A stretch of 64,000 bases of DNA from Geodermatophilus siccatus (GTDB lineage Bacteria; Actinomycetota; Actinomycetes; Mycobacteriales; Geodermatophilaceae), in assembly GCF_900103785.1 (NCBI RefSeq), contig NZ_FNHE01000009.1, positions 1 through 64,000 of the forward strand, given 5' to 3'. The first letter of the stretch is position 1. Each line of letters begins with the position of its first letter. Made by a program: the position numbers and the translations under genes. The notes under the pieces are model-generated. The model saw only the letters and a list, made by a program, of their open reading frames with translations. It was not told the DNA's origin and ran no database searches. Below are positions 27,829-36,218 of this stretch, piece after piece.

Positions 27829-29016
27829 TCACCGCTCCACGGCAGCCAGGGCCAGGGTGAGTTCGAGGACCGACTGCGGGTCCTCGAGGCGCTCGCCGTA
27901 CAGGTCGCGCAGCTGACCCATGCGGTAGCGGACCGTCTGCGGGTGCACGTACAGCTCGGCGGCGACCTTCTCCCGGCGCCCGTGGTGCAGCAGCCAGGAG
28001 CGCAGCGTCTCCACCAGCTTCTCGCGGGGTCCGGGGCCCAGCCCGTCGAGCGGGGCGAGCACCTGGGCGCGCAGGTCGGCGAGCGCCTCGCCGTCGGCGC
28101 GCAGCACGAGGTCGGCCAGCCGCAGCTCGGTGTCGACCGGCAGGTCGCCGTCCGGGCGCAGGTCCAGCTGCAGCGCCCGCAGCGCCCGCGAGTAGGAGGA
28201 GCGGGCCTGCTGCCACGGCCGGGCCGGGCCGACGACGGCCTCCCGCCCGCTCAGCGCCCGGACCAGCTGGGTGCGGGCGTACCCGTCGGCGTCCGGTACG
28301 AGCAGCACCGAGCGCTCGGCGCCGGGCTCGGTGCCGGGCAGGTCCTCCCCGGCCTGCAGCGTGCGCACGTCGAGCACGGCGAGCGCGCCGCGGACGCGGG
28401 ACTCGGGCACCAGCACCGCGGTCAGGGTCCGTGGCGGCGCCCAGTCCGCGCGCTCGGCGGCGGCGGCGAGGTCGTACGGGGGCGCCCCGGTGAGCAGCAG
28501 CTCGGTCAGCCGTTCCAGGTTGCGGCGGCGCAGCCGGCCGCTGCTGTCGAGGTGGTCGGCGTGGCCGGAGGCGCTGGCCGCCGACAGCTGGTCGATGTAG
28601 GCGAACACCAGCTCGGCGAAGCGGGCCAGCGACCCGGCGGGCATGCCAGCGGCCACCGCCGTCTCGCTCATGTGCCGCCACGCCACCCGCGCGCCCACCC
28701 GGTAGGCGGCCAGCAACGCGTCCATGGTCCGGCCCGACTTGGCCTCCCCGCGACCGAGGGCGTAGGCACCCTCGAGCGCCGGGCCGATGGGCCGGCTGGG
28801 GTCCGCCCCACCGTCCGCGGTCGCCAGCTCCAGGAAGCCACCGAGGGCCAGCTGGACGGCGTTCTCGATCTTGCGGCCCATGACGCCGCTGAAGGCCTCG
28901 GTGTAGCTGGGCACCTCGACGACGATCGCCGCGACGGTCCGCTCGGCGACGGCCGGCAGCTGCCCCTGCATCGCCGCCGCGACCTCCGGCGGGAAGGTGT
29001 CCTGCTCCGGCGCCAT
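27829..29016 (-). CDS. PucR-type transcriptional regulator
   Basis: A 395-residue regulator. The N-terminal part (about 10-160) is a helical putative sensor. The C-terminal about 55 residues form the PucR helix-turn-helix: LVETLRSWLLHHGRREKVAAELYVHPQTVRYRMGQL. The ATG at 29016 has GGAGG nine bases upstream. It is divergent from the ferredoxin reductase-desaturase pair with a 107-base shared gap, so it probably controls them. This resembles lipid-desaturation regulators of actinobacteria only by position; the effector is unknown. Confidence 0.85.
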   Translation of the reverse strand: MAPEQDTFPPEVAAAMQGQLPAVAERTVAAIVVEVPSYTEAFSGVMGRKIENAVQLALGGFLELATADGGADPSRPIGPALEGAYALGRGEAKSGRTMDALLAAYRVGARVAWRHMSETAVAAGMPAGSLARFAELVFAYIDQLSAASASGHADHLDSSGRLRRRNLERLTELLLTGAPPYDLAAAAERADWAPPRTLTAVLVPESRVRGALAVLDVRTLQAGEDLPGTEPGAERSVLLVPDADGYARTQLVRALSGREAVVGPARPWQQARSSYSRALRALQLDLRPDGDLPVDTELRLADLVLRADGEALADLRAQVLAPLDGLGPGPREKLVETLRSWLLHHGRREKVAAELYVHPQTVRYRMGQLRDLYGERLEDPQSVLELTLALAAVER

Positions 29017-29123
29017 CGACGCTCCCCTCCGCTCCGGGCGTTGTTCGGCAGGGACAGTATCCAGCGGCAGGTTCACGCCCACGGCACAGGTAATTGCGCG
29101 CAGCGCTGGGAACCATCAGGGGT

Positions 29124-30224
29124 ATGACCGCGACCGTCCCGCGCCCTCCGTCGGCCCGGCCGACCCTGAGCGCGCTGCGCGACCGGGCGATGCGCCTGGC
29201 CGAGCTCGTCACGACCCCGCTGCTGCCGGCCGACTACCTGGACATGGTCAACCCGCTGCGCGCGGGGGCGGACCTGCGCGGCCGCGTCGTCGCCGTCCAC
29301 CGGGAGACCCGGGACGCCGCCACGCTGGTCATCCGGCCGGGCGCCGACTGGCAGCGCCACGTGCCCGGCCAGTGGGTGCGCATCGGGGTCGACGTCGACG
29401 GCGTGCGCATGTGGCGGGCCTACTCGCTGACCTCGCACCTGGACCGCCCCGACGGCTGCATCAGCATCACCGTCAAGGCCATCCCGGGTGGCAAGGTCAG
29501 CAACCACCTGGTGCACCGCACGCAGCCCGGCACGCTGGTCCACCTCGACCAGGCCACCGGCGAGTTCGTCCTGCCCGCGCACGCCCCCGCCAAGGTCCTG
29601 TTCGTCACCGCCGGCTCCGGCATCACCCCGGTCATGGGCATCCTGCGCAACCACGACGAGCTGGCCGACGTCGTCGTCGTGCACTCGGCTCCCACCCCGG
29701 AGGACGTCGTCTTCGGCGCGGACCTGCGGGAGCTGGCCGCCGCCGGCCGCATCCGCCTCGTCGAGCAGCACACCGACAGCGCCGGGATGCTCGACGCCGC
29801 CGCCATCGCCGCGCTGGTCCCCGACCTGGCCGAGCGCGCCACCTGGGCCTGCGGCCCGGTCGGCATGCTCGAGGCGCTGGAGGAGCACTGGAGCGCCGCC
29901 GGCATCGCCGACCGGCTGTTCACCGAGCGCTTCCGGCCCACGGTCGTCGTGGCCGGCGAGGGCGGCACGGTGACCTTCACGAAGGGCGGCACGAGCATCG
30001 AGGCCGACGGGGCCACCCCGATCCTCGACGCCGCCGAGGAGGCCGGCGTCCTCATGCCCAGCGGCTGCCGGATGGGCATCTGCTACGGCTGCGTGCTGCC
30101 CCTGCGCGAGGGCGCCGTCCGCGACCTGCGCAACGGCGAGGTCACCACGGCCGCGCCCGGCGACGGCGTCCTGATCCAGACCTGCATCAGCGCCGCCGCC
30201 GGCGCCTGCGACATCGACCACTGA
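29124..30224 (+). CDS. Ferredoxin reductase-like electron carrier for the desaturase
   Basis: A 366-residue flavoprotein. An FAD domain (RAYSLTS, residues about 95-100) comes first, then an NAD(P) domain (LFVTAGSGITPVMGIL). A C-terminal plant-type [2Fe-2S] ferredoxin domain follows, with CRMGICYGC and a last Cys in QTCISAA. It should pass electrons from NAD(P)H to the di-iron desaturase encoded 28 bases downstream. The order equals Rv3230c-Rv3229c (DesA3) in Mycobacterium tuberculosis. The ATG at 29124 has AGGGG upstream. Confidence 0.92.
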   Translation: MTATVPRPPSARPTLSALRDRAMRLAELVTTPLLPADYLDMVNPLRAGADLRGRVVAVHRETRDAATLVIRPGADWQRHVPGQWVRIGVDVDGVRMWRAYSLTSHLDRPDGCISITVKAIPGGKVSNHLVHRTQPGTLVHLDQATGEFVLPAHAPAKVLFVTAGSGITPVMGILRNHDELADVVVVHSAPTPEDVVFGADLRELAAAGRIRLVEQHTDSAGMLDAAAIAALVPDLAERATWACGPVGMLEALEEHWSAAGIADRLFTERFRPTVVVAGEGGTVTFTKGGTSIEADGATPILDAAEEAGVLMPSGCRMGICYGCVLPLREGAVRDLRNGEVTTAAPGDGVLIQTCISAAAGACDIDH

Positions 30225-30252
30225 CCACTCGAGACCCGAGGAGCCGCACCGC

Positions 30253-31464
30253 ATGACCGTCCTGCAGAAGAAGGCCGACAACCCGATCGAGCACCTCACC
30301 TCCGAGGACATCGAGCTCATCGGCAAGGAGCTCGACGACATCCGCCAGAGTGTGATCGACACCCGCGGCGAGTCCGACGCCCGCTACATCCGCAAGGTCA
30401 TCGACGTCCACCGCAAGATCGAGCTGGGCAGCCGCGCCGTCCTGCTCGCCTCGGGCTTCCCGCCCGCGTGGGTCGTCGGGACGATCGGCCTCTCGGTGGC
30501 CAAGATCCTCGAGAACATGGAGATCGGGCACAACATCCTGCACGGTCAGTGGGACTGGATGCGCGACCCGAAGATCCACTCCACGACGTGGGAGTGGGAC
30601 ATGGCCAGCCCGGCCGAGCAGTGGAAGCACTCGCACAACGAGCTCCACCACACGTACACGAACGTGGTCGGCAAGGACAACGACCTCGGCTACGGCATCA
30701 TGCGCGTCGACGAGGACCAGCCGTGGCAGCCGTTCCACCTCGGCCAGCCGATCTGGAGCTTCATCAACGCCTGCTTCTTCGAGTACGGGATCGCGGCCTA
30801 CGACCTCGAGCTCGGCGGGGTCATCGCCAGGAAGCAGACCGGCGACCCGGAGTTCCGGGCGCGTGCGAAGGCCGTGCTGCGCAAGATCGGTGCCCAGGTC
30901 CGCAAGGACTACCTCATCCACCCGCTGCTGTCGGGGCCGAACTTCCTCTCCACGCTGGCGGCCAACTTCACCGCCAACCTGGTGCGCAACCTCTGGTCGA
31001 ACTCGGTGATCCTCTGCGGGCACTTCCCCGAGGGCGTCGAGACCTTCGAGAAGAAGTCCATCGACGGCGAGACCCGCGGCGAGTGGTACCTGCGCCAGAT
31101 GCTCGGCTCGGCCAACATCTCCGGCTCCAAGGCCATGCACATCATGACCGGGAACCTGTCGCACCAGATCGAGCACCACCTGTTCCCGGACCTGCCGAGC
31201 AACCGGTACGCCGAGATCGCGCCGAAGATCCGCGACCTGTTCGACCGCTACGGGCTGAACTACCACACCGCGCCGCTGCCGCAGCAGGTCGGCTCGGCCT
31301 GGCACAAGATCATCCGGCTGTCGCTGCCCAACGGCTGGCTGGACGCCACCAACCGGAAGAACCTGCCCTCGCAGCTGGTCAAGCTCTACAAGGCCACGAC
31401 CGGCGACCGGCGCACGCGCCGCCGCCTGCAGGCGGAGTGGACGGCAGCCGCGGCCGCCGCCTGA
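30253..31464 (+). CDS. Membrane acyl-CoA/fatty acid desaturase (DesA3-like)
   Basis: A 403-residue integral membrane di-iron enzyme that places a double bond in long-chain acyl groups. The three histidine boxes are complete: HNILH, HNELHH and HQIEHH. Hydrophobic stretches flank the first box. Its partner reductase lies directly upstream. A very strong hairpin at 31483-31536 follows the stop, so the reductase-desaturase pair is one transcript. The divergent PucR-type gene is the likely regulator. Position of the double bond is unknown; delta-9 is the usual activity of DesA3. Confidence 0.92.
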   Translation: MTVLQKKADNPIEHLTSEDIELIGKELDDIRQSVIDTRGESDARYIRKVIDVHRKIELGSRAVLLASGFPPAWVVGTIGLSVAKILENMEIGHNILHGQWDWMRDPKIHSTTWEWDMASPAEQWKHSHNELHHTYTNVVGKDNDLGYGIMRVDEDQPWQPFHLGQPIWSFINACFFEYGIAAYDLELGGVIARKQTGDPEFRARAKAVLRKIGAQVRKDYLIHPLLSGPNFLSTLAANFTANLVRNLWSNSVILCGHFPEGVETFEKKSIDGETRGEWYLRQMLGSANISGSKAMHIMTGNLSHQIEHHLFPDLPSNRYAEIAPKIRDLFDRYGLNYHTAPLPQQVGSAWHKIIRLSLPNGWLDATNRKNLPSQLVKLYKATTGDRRTRRRLQAEWTAAAAAA

Positions 31465-31482
31465 TCGGTCTCCCGACCCGCT

Positions 31483-31536
31483 GACGACGGAGGGCGGGGT
31501 GCGCGGCGTGAGCCCTGCACCCCGCCCTCCGTCGTC
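31483..31536 (+). terminator. Perfect 20-bp stem 3' of the desaturase
   Basis: Arms 31483-31502 and 31517-31536 are exact reverse complements around a 14-base loop. It is 19 bases after the stop codon and is the best terminator in this half of the window. Confidence 0.85.
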
Positions 31537-31646
31537 GTGCGCCACCACCCGGTGACGCAGCCCCGCACCCCGGGACCCACGACCCTGTCGGTGCACCTCA
31601 TCCGGCCGCTGACATGGCTGCCTGTCGAGCGAGGGGGAGGAGCGCC

Positions 31647-32111
31647 GTGGACGGTTACGCCTTCGAGGCCACCATGACGCGGGTGGTCCCGATCGGGTTG
31701 GTGCCCGAGGGGCTGCGGCTGGACGCGCACTACCAGGGCACGATCACCGAGGGCCCGCTGAGCGGGGACGCCGTCGAGGGCGTCGACTACTTCCTGCTGC
31801 GGCGGGACGGCGTCGGGATCGTCGACGTCCGGCAGGTGTTCTCGGGCGAGGGCGGCCGGACGGTCACCACGCGGGTCCACGGCTACCTGACGTCGCCGGT
31901 GCCGATGCCGCCGCTGGAGGAGATCGCGGACCCGTCCTTCGCCTGGCCCGACGTGGAGTTGCCGATGCACGGCGCGGTCGACCTGCGCACCGCGGCGCCC
32001 GAGCTGCAGGCGCTCAACGCGACGGTGTTCGGTTTCACCGGCACGGTCAACGTGGCCCGGGGTGAGCTGCGCGCGCGAGCGAGGAGCCTGGCGCAGGTGC
32101 CGGTCGGCTGA
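31647..32111 (+). CDS. DUF3237-like protein
   Basis: A 154-residue protein resembling the DUF3237 family, judged from YQGTITEGPLSGDAVEGVDYFLLRRDGVG and a beta-rich pattern to the end. Its biochemical role is unknown. No signal peptide or membrane segment is present. The GTG at 31647 follows GGGGGAGGAG. It lies downstream of the desaturase but behind the strong terminator, so it has its own promoter. A hairpin (32150-32188) and a parS-like site (32118-32131) follow the stop. Confidence 0.6.
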   Translation: MDGYAFEATMTRVVPIGLVPEGLRLDAHYQGTITEGPLSGDAVEGVDYFLLRRDGVGIVDVRQVFSGEGGRTVTTRVHGYLTSPVPMPPLEEIADPSFAWPDVELPMHGAVDLRTAAPELQALNATVFGFTGTVNVARGELRARARSLAQVPVG

Positions 32112-32117
32112 GCCGGT

Positions 32118-32131
32118 GCTCCACGTGGAAC
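32118..32131. other. parS-like site, one mismatch
   Basis: GCTCCACGTGGAAC differs from the perfect palindrome at one base. It is six bases after the stop of the DUF3237-like gene. Confidence 0.5.
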
Positions 32132-32149
32132 ACCGCGGCGCCTGACGCG

Positions 32150-32188
32150 CACGGAGGCCCGGGACGGACGTCGTCGCGGGCCTCCGTG
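32150..32188 (+). terminator. 12-bp hairpin 3' of the DUF3237-like gene
   Basis: CACGGAGGCCCG at 32150-32161 pairs with CGGGCCTCCGTG at 32177-32188 across a 15-base loop. Confidence 0.65.
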
Positions 32189-32213
32189 GTGGTCGGCGGC
32201 GATCAGCGGTGCC

Positions 32214-32492
32214 TCAGGGTCGCGTGGCCGCCGAGGCGTGGTCCAGCGGCAGGAGGAGCTCGGGAGCGCTGATCGGCACCTCCCAGGTCACCCCCGGGCC
32301 GTTCGGGTCCGCGACCGCTCCGTCCCCGAGGAACGTGGCGACCTGCACCTGGCCCTGCTGCGTCGCCGGCGCGGACCGCGGGTCGAGCAGGAACCCGTGC
32401 GGGCTCCTCCCCGCCTGGGGTGCGCGGTCGTTGCGGTACAGGCCGGTGCGCGACCAGGTGTCCCGTCCGGGACGCAGGGAGGCCCGGAGCAC
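32214..32492 (-). CDS. Small unrecognised protein or C-terminal remnant
   Basis: A 92-codon frame with strongly biased third positions (about 86 of 92 G or C), which supports real coding sequence. The product (for example SPHGFLLDPR, VATFLGDGAVADP) has no signal peptide or membrane helix and I do not recognise it. Its GTG start at 32492 lies inside the dnaB terminator hairpin and has no clear ribosome site. It may therefore be the tail of a longer gene whose front was lost, or start elsewhere. It runs in the same direction as dnaB, immediately downstream. Confidence 0.4.
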   Translation of the reverse strand: MLRASLRPGRDTWSRTGLYRNDRAPQAGRSPHGFLLDPRSAPATQQGQVQVATFLGDGAVADPNGPGVTWEVPISAPELLLPLDHASAATRP

Positions 32493-32510
32493 TGGCTGCG
32501 CTCCGGGCCT
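32480..32510 (-). terminator. Hairpin 3' of dnaB
   Basis: AGGCCCGGAGC and GCTCCGGGCCT form a perfect 11-bp stem with a 9-base loop, 20 bases after the dnaB stop. Confidence 0.7.
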
Positions 32511-32530
32511 TCCGCGTGCGGGGGGTTGGG

Positions 32531-33913
32531 TCAGTTCGCCATGTCCACGAAGCGGCTGTAGTGGCCCTGGAAGGCGACCGTGACGTTAGCCGTGGGGCCG
32601 TTACGGTGCTTCACCAGCATGATGTCGGCCTCGCCGGCCCGCGGGCTCTCCTTCTCGTACATGTCCTCGCGGTGGATCATCATCACCATGTCGGCGTCCT
32701 GCTCGATCGAACCCGATTCGCGGAGGTCGGAGAGCATCGGCTTCTTGTCCTGGCGCTGTTCGGACCCACGGTTCAGCTGCGACATCGCGATGACCGGGAC
32801 CTCGAGTTCCTTGGCGAGCAGCTTGAGCGCACGGGAGAACTCCGAGACCTCCTGCTGACGGCTCTCGACGCGCTTACCGGAGGTCATCAGCTGGAGGTAG
32901 TCGATGACCACGAGCTTGAGGTCGTTGCGCTGCTTGAGCCGCCGCGCCTTCGCCCGGATCTCCATCATCGTCATGTTCGGCGAGTCGTCGATGTAGAGCG
33001 GCGCGTCGGCGATCTCGCCCATCCGCCGCGCCAGCTTCGACCAGTCCTCGTCGGACAGCGTGCCGGCGCGCATGTGGTGCAGCGGCACCTTCGCCTCGGC
33101 CGACAGCAGACGCATGGTGATCTCGTGCTTGCTCATCTCGAGCGAGAAGATGACCGCCGCCAGATGGTGTTTGACGGTTGCAGATCGCGCGATGTCAAGT
33201 CCCAGCGTGCTCTTTCCCACACCAGGCCTGGCCGCGATGACGACCATCTGGCCGGCCTGGAGACCATTCGTCAATTCGTCGAGGTCGCGGATGCCGGTGG
33301 GCACGCCACGGGCGGTGCCGCCGCGGGAGGCGATGGCGTCCAGCTCGTCCATCGTCGGCTGCAGGACGTCCTCGAGGCGCGAGTAGTCCTCGCTCATGCG
33401 CTTCTCGGTGACGTCGTAGATCTCCTGCTGGGCGCGGTCGACGATGTCGTCGACGTCGCCCTTGCCGCCGGCCGCGCCGTAGCCGAGCTGGACGACGCGG
33501 GTACCGGCCTCGACCAGCCGCCGCAGCACCGCCTGCTCGGCGACGATCGCGGCGTAGTAGCCGGCGTTGGCCGCCGTCGGCGTCGACTGGATCAGCGTGT
33601 GCAGGTAGACCGCGCCACCCATCTTCGACAGCTGGTCGGTGCGGTTCAGCTCGGCGGCGACGGTGATCGCGTCGGCCGGCTCACCCCGCCCGTACAGGTC
33701 GAGGATGCAGTCGTAGATCACCTGGTGCGCCGGCCGGTAGAAGTCGTTGCCGTGCAGCACCTCGACGACGTCGGCGATCGCGTCCTTGCTCAGCAGCATG
33801 CCGCCGAGCACCGACTGCTCCGCCGCGACGTCCTGCGGCGGCTGCCGGTCGTACGCCGGCGCCGTCGGGGACGGGCGCTCGAAGTCGTCGGCCACCGCCA
33901 CGGGGTCCTCCAT
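32531..33913 (-). CDS. dnaB: Replicative DNA helicase
   Basis: The ring helicase that unwinds DNA at the fork. The 460-residue protein has the N-terminal DnaB domain (about 20-125: PPQDVAAEQSVLGGMLLS) and the C-terminal RecA-like ATPase. Walker A is ARPGVGKST, Walker B is LVVIDYLQLM, and the DnaB motif SREGSIEQ-like stretch reads LRESGSIEQDAD. No intein interrupts the Walker A region, unlike in many actinobacteria. The ATG at 33913 begins just before the conserved domain; its upstream leader forms a hairpin and carries an SOS-box-like site. It is a conserved neighbour of rplI. Confidence 0.95.
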   Translation of the reverse strand: MEDPVAVADDFERPSPTAPAYDRQPPQDVAAEQSVLGGMLLSKDAIADVVEVLHGNDFYRPAHQVIYDCILDLYGRGEPADAITVAAELNRTDQLSKMGGAVYLHTLIQSTPTAANAGYYAAIVAEQAVLRRLVEAGTRVVQLGYGAAGGKGDVDDIVDRAQQEIYDVTEKRMSEDYSRLEDVLQPTMDELDAIASRGGTARGVPTGIRDLDELTNGLQAGQMVVIAARPGVGKSTLGLDIARSATVKHHLAAVIFSLEMSKHEITMRLLSAEAKVPLHHMRAGTLSDEDWSKLARRMGEIADAPLYIDDSPNMTMMEIRAKARRLKQRNDLKLVVIDYLQLMTSGKRVESRQQEVSEFSRALKLLAKELEVPVIAMSQLNRGSEQRQDKKPMLSDLRESGSIEQDADMVMMIHREDMYEKESPRAGEADIMLVKHRNGPTANVTVAFQGHYSRFVDMAN

Positions 33914-33936
33914 CCACTCACGGCGCACCCGCGAAC

Positions 33937-33961
33937 AGGCCCCGGCACGAGGCCGGGGCCT
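33937..33961 (-). other. Hairpin in the dnaB leader
   Basis: AGGCCCCGGC and GCCGGGGCCT form a perfect 10-bp stem with a 5-base loop, 24-48 bases upstream of the dnaB ATG. It would lie in the 5' untranslated RNA and could slow translation or transcription. Confidence 0.5.
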
Positions 33962-33995
33962 GGTGGGGGAAGCACCAGAACGCTGCACACCTGAC

Positions 33996-34011
33996 TCGAA
34001 CGTGTGTTCGG
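33996..34011. promoter_or_regulatory. LexA (SOS) box-like site upstream of dnaB
   Basis: TCGAACGTGTGTTCGG matches the actinobacterial TCGAACN4GTTCGA consensus in every defined position except the last base. It lies 83 bases before the dnaB ATG. Confidence 0.55.
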
Positions 34012-34124
34012 GTCGTTCCTACCCCGGGGCACCGACAGTTCGGGCGGGTCACGGGGCCGAGGAGGACGTTAGGAAGTGCGGACGGACCAGTCCAACACCG
34101 GTGTGGGCGCGCTTCTGCACAACT

Positions 34125-34326
34125 TGTGGACAAGTCGGTGGACACAGCCGTGTCGACATGTGGAGACAGCGGGGGACGGCGCGACGCCGTCCCCCGGATC
34201 CCGCCTCCGACCTGCACGGAGACGACCCACCGGGTGTGGACGGGAGAAATCTCCGAGAAATCCGGGTGTCGCCGTCCGGCGTGTCGAGTGCCTGGCCGCA
34301 GCCGCCCCAGCGGTCACACGTCCACA
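34125..34326. promoter_or_regulatory. Cluster of DnaA-box-like sites in the dnaB-rplI gap
   Basis: A perfect TTGTCCACA (reverse strand) at 34125-34133 is followed by CCGTCCACA (reverse) at 34235-34243 and ACGTCCACA at 34318-34326. A weaker one lies at about 34137-34145. Between them is a perfect hairpin (34171-34195: GGGGGACGGCG with CGCCGTCCCCC). This is not the usual oriC position. The gap 33914-34480 (567 bases) holds no believable gene. Confidence 0.5.
34171..34195. terminator. Perfect 11-bp hairpin in the dnaB-rplI gap
   Basis: GGGGGACGGCG and CGCCGTCCCCC around a 3-base loop. It may be a secondary terminator for the ribosomal operon or insulate the dnaB promoter. Confidence 0.5.
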
Positions 34327-34416
34327 GGTCGACACACCTGCACGCGGCCGCGGGAGCGGCCGAGGTCACCGGTGGTCCGCGCCGGCGCGGCGGGGACGGC
34401 CAGGGGCCCGAGACGC

Positions 34417-34454
34417 CGCGAGGGGCGCCGGACCGGAGTCCGACGCCCCTCGCG
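34417..34454 (-). terminator. Terminator of the rpsF-ssb-rpsR-rplI operon
   Basis: CGCGAGGGGCG and CGCCCCTCGCG form an 11-bp perfect stem with a 16-base loop, 27 bases after the rplI stop. Confidence 0.75.
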
Positions 34455-34480
34455 GGCGGTGCAGTGGTGCAGCGGCTGCT

Positions 34481-34936
34481 TCAGCCGGGGACGACCTCGA
34501 TGGTCAGCTGCGAGGTGACCTCGGGGTGCACCCGCACGGTCACCGTGTGCTGGCCGGTGGTCTTGATGCTGCTGGGCAGCTCCACCCGGCGCCGGTCGAG
34601 CTCGGGGCCGCCGGCGGCGGTCACGGCGTTGACGACGTCGGCAGTGGTGATGCGGCCGAACAGGCGGCCACCCTCACCGGCGCGGGCCGGCACCCGGACG
34701 GTCATGCCCGACAGGCGCCCGGCCACGGCCTGCGCCTCCTCGAGCGAGCGCACCTCGCGGGCGGCACGCGCCCGGCGCAGCGACTCGACCTGCTTCTCGG
34801 CACCCCGGGTGGCGACGATGGCCAGGCCGCGGGGCAGGAGGTAGTTGCGGGCGTAGCCGCCCTTGACCTCCACGGTGTCACCGGAGGACCCGAGACCGGT
34901 GACCTCCTGCGTCAGGATCAGCTTCTGGGTGCTCAT
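34481..34936 (-). CDS. rplI: Ribosomal protein L9
   Basis: A 151-residue large-subunit protein. The N-terminal rRNA-binding domain reads MSTQKLILTQEVTGLGSSGDTVEVKGGYARNYLLP-like sequence and includes the KGGYARNYL motif. The C-terminal domain after the long helix has LFGRITTADV and ends VHPEVTSQLTIEVVPG. It is the last gene of the rpsF-ssb-rpsR-rplI operon, only two bases from rpsR, with a strong terminator behind it. Confidence 0.97.
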   Translation of the reverse strand: MSTQKLILTQEVTGLGSSGDTVEVKGGYARNYLLPRGLAIVATRGAEKQVESLRRARAAREVRSLEEAQAVAGRLSGMTVRVPARAGEGGRLFGRITTADVVNAVTAAGGPELDRRRVELPSSIKTTGQHTVTVRVHPEVTSQLTIEVVPG

Positions 34937-34938
34937 GG

Positions 34939-35175
34939 TCAGCGCGCCGTGGAGGTGTAGGGCAGCAGGGCCATCTCACGGCTGTTCTTGACGGCCGTGG
35001 CGACGTCCCGCTGGTGCTGGCTGCAGTTGCCGCTCACGCGGCGGGCACGGATCTTGCCGCGGTCGGAGATGAACTTCCGCAGCAGCGTCGTGTCCTTGTA
35101 GTCGATGTAGGTCGCCTTGTCCTTGCAGAACTGGCAGACCTTCTTCTTGGGCTTGCGAACGGGGGGCTTGGCCAC
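34939..35175 (-). CDS. rpsR: Ribosomal protein S18
   Basis: A 78-residue small-subunit protein with the typical [19 protein letters not shown] core and [19 protein letters not shown] end. It is the cysteine-containing form: VCQFC near the N-terminus and GNCSQH later can bind zinc. Some actinobacteria also carry a Zur-controlled cysteine-less copy; none is in this window. The GTG start at 35175 gives normal length. A family C repeat lies in the 102-base gap to ssb. Confidence 0.97.
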   Translation of the reverse strand: MAKPPVRKPKKKVCQFCKDKATYIDYKDTTLLRKFISDRGKIRARRVSGNCSQHQRDVATAVKNSREMALLPYTSTAR

Positions 35176-35210
35176 CGGGGTTCTCCAGAATCAGGTGAGT
35201 TCGGGAAAGT

Positions 35211-35277
35211 GTGGGGGGCGGCCCCGTCCAGAGGCTCACCCTGAGCCTGCGAGGGGTGAGGAGGACGGGGTCCTTCT
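35211..35277. repeat. Repeat family C, copy 1, inside the ribosomal operon
   Basis: GGCCCCGTCC ... CCTGCGAGGGG ... GGACGGGGTCCTTCTT. The two ends can pair. It sits between ssb and rpsR, within the operon. Confidence 0.7.
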
Positions 35278-35757
35278 TCAGAAGGGCGGCTCGTCGGACG
35301 GCGGGGCCGGGGTCGACCACGGGTCGCTGGACCCGCCGCCACCACCGAAGCCGCCACCGCCGCCGCCGCCGAAGCCGCCGCCGCCCTCACCGCGCGAGGC
35401 CTTGGTGACCTTCGCGGTGGCGTAGCGGAGCGAGGGGCCGATCTCGTCGACCTCGAGCTCGACGACGGTGCGCTTCTCGCCTTCCTTGGTCTCGAACGAC
35501 CGCTGCTTGAGCCGGCCGGAGACGATCACCCGCGACCCGCGGGTCAGCGACTCGGCGACGTTCTCCGCCGCCTGCCGCCAGACGTTGCAGCGCAGGAAGA
35601 GCGCCTCGCCGTCCTTCCACTCCTGCGACTGACGGTCGAAGGTCCGCGGCGTGGAGGCCACGGTGAAGTTGGCGACCGCGGCGCCGGAGGGGGTGAAGCG
35701 CAGCTCCGGGTCCGACGTCAGGTTGCCGATGACGGTGATGACGGTCTCGCCGGCCAT
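35278..35757 (-). CDS. ssb: Single-stranded DNA-binding protein
   Basis: Coats single-stranded DNA during replication, repair and recombination. The OB-fold covers about residues 1-110 ([27 protein letters not shown]). A Gly-rich linker (about 120-142) follows. The C-terminal tip ends DEPPF, the acidic partner-binding tail. The 159-residue length fits. It lies between rpsF (2-base gap) and rpsR. A single copy is present in the window. Confidence 0.96.
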   Translation of the reverse strand: MAGETVITVIGNLTSDPELRFTPSGAAVANFTVASTPRTFDRQSQEWKDGEALFLRCNVWRQAAENVAESLTRGSRVIVSGRLKQRSFETKEGEKRTVVELEVDEIGPSLRYATAKVTKASRGEGGGGFGGGGGGGFGGGGGSSDPWSTPAPPSDEPPF

Positions 35758-35759
35758 GC

Positions 35760-36047
35760 TCAGTGGACCTCGGGCCGCATCAGCTTCGTGCGCAGGACCG
35801 ACTCGTTGAGGTTCAGCTGCCGGTCGAGCTCGGCCACCGCGGCGGGCGTGGCCTGGATGTCGACGACGGCGTAGATGCCCTCGACCTGCTTCTTGATCTC
35901 GTAGGCCAGCCGGCGGCGGCCCCAGATCTCGGTCTTCACGGTGCCACCGGCGTTGGTGACGACGGTGAGGAACCGGTCGAGGGAGGGAGCGATCGTGCGC
36001 TCCTCCAGGTCGGGGTCGAGGATGACCATCAGTTCGTAGTGACGCAC
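35760..36047 (-). CDS. rpsF: Ribosomal protein S6
   Basis: A 95-residue small-subunit protein that pairs with S18. The sequence shows [13 protein letters not shown], the conserved [15 protein letters not shown] and a C-terminal [10 protein letters not shown]. The GTG at 36047 is chosen because it gives the usual length and has GGAGGTGG upstream; a longer frame into the gap is not supported. It is the first gene of the operon that continues through ssb, rpsR and rplI. Confidence 0.96.
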   Translation of the reverse strand: MRHYELMVILDPDLEERTIAPSLDRFLTVVTNAGGTVKTEIWGRRRLAYEIKKQVEGIYAVVDIQATPAAVAELDRQLNLNESVLRTKLMRPEVH

Positions 36048-36218
36048 GGAGAACCCCACCTCCTCTGGTCTGGGCGGCTGCAGTCGGTCTGCAGCAGGAG
36101 GGTCGTACACGCGTCGCGCGCCCCGCCCGGTGACGACCACCGAGGGAACGCGCTCCGCCGATGCTACCAGCGGCGAGCCGCCCGCCGGCCGTCGTCCACG
36201 GGGACGGCGCCCGTCGGC

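Noticed and set aside
32531-33913. Intein in dnaB
   Set aside because: The gene is 460 codons and the Walker A region reads straight through without an insertion.
33914-34480. The dnaB-rplI gap as oriC
   Set aside because: Only one DnaA box is perfect and no dnaA or dnaN adjoins. The rsmG-parA-parB order puts oriC to the right of the window.
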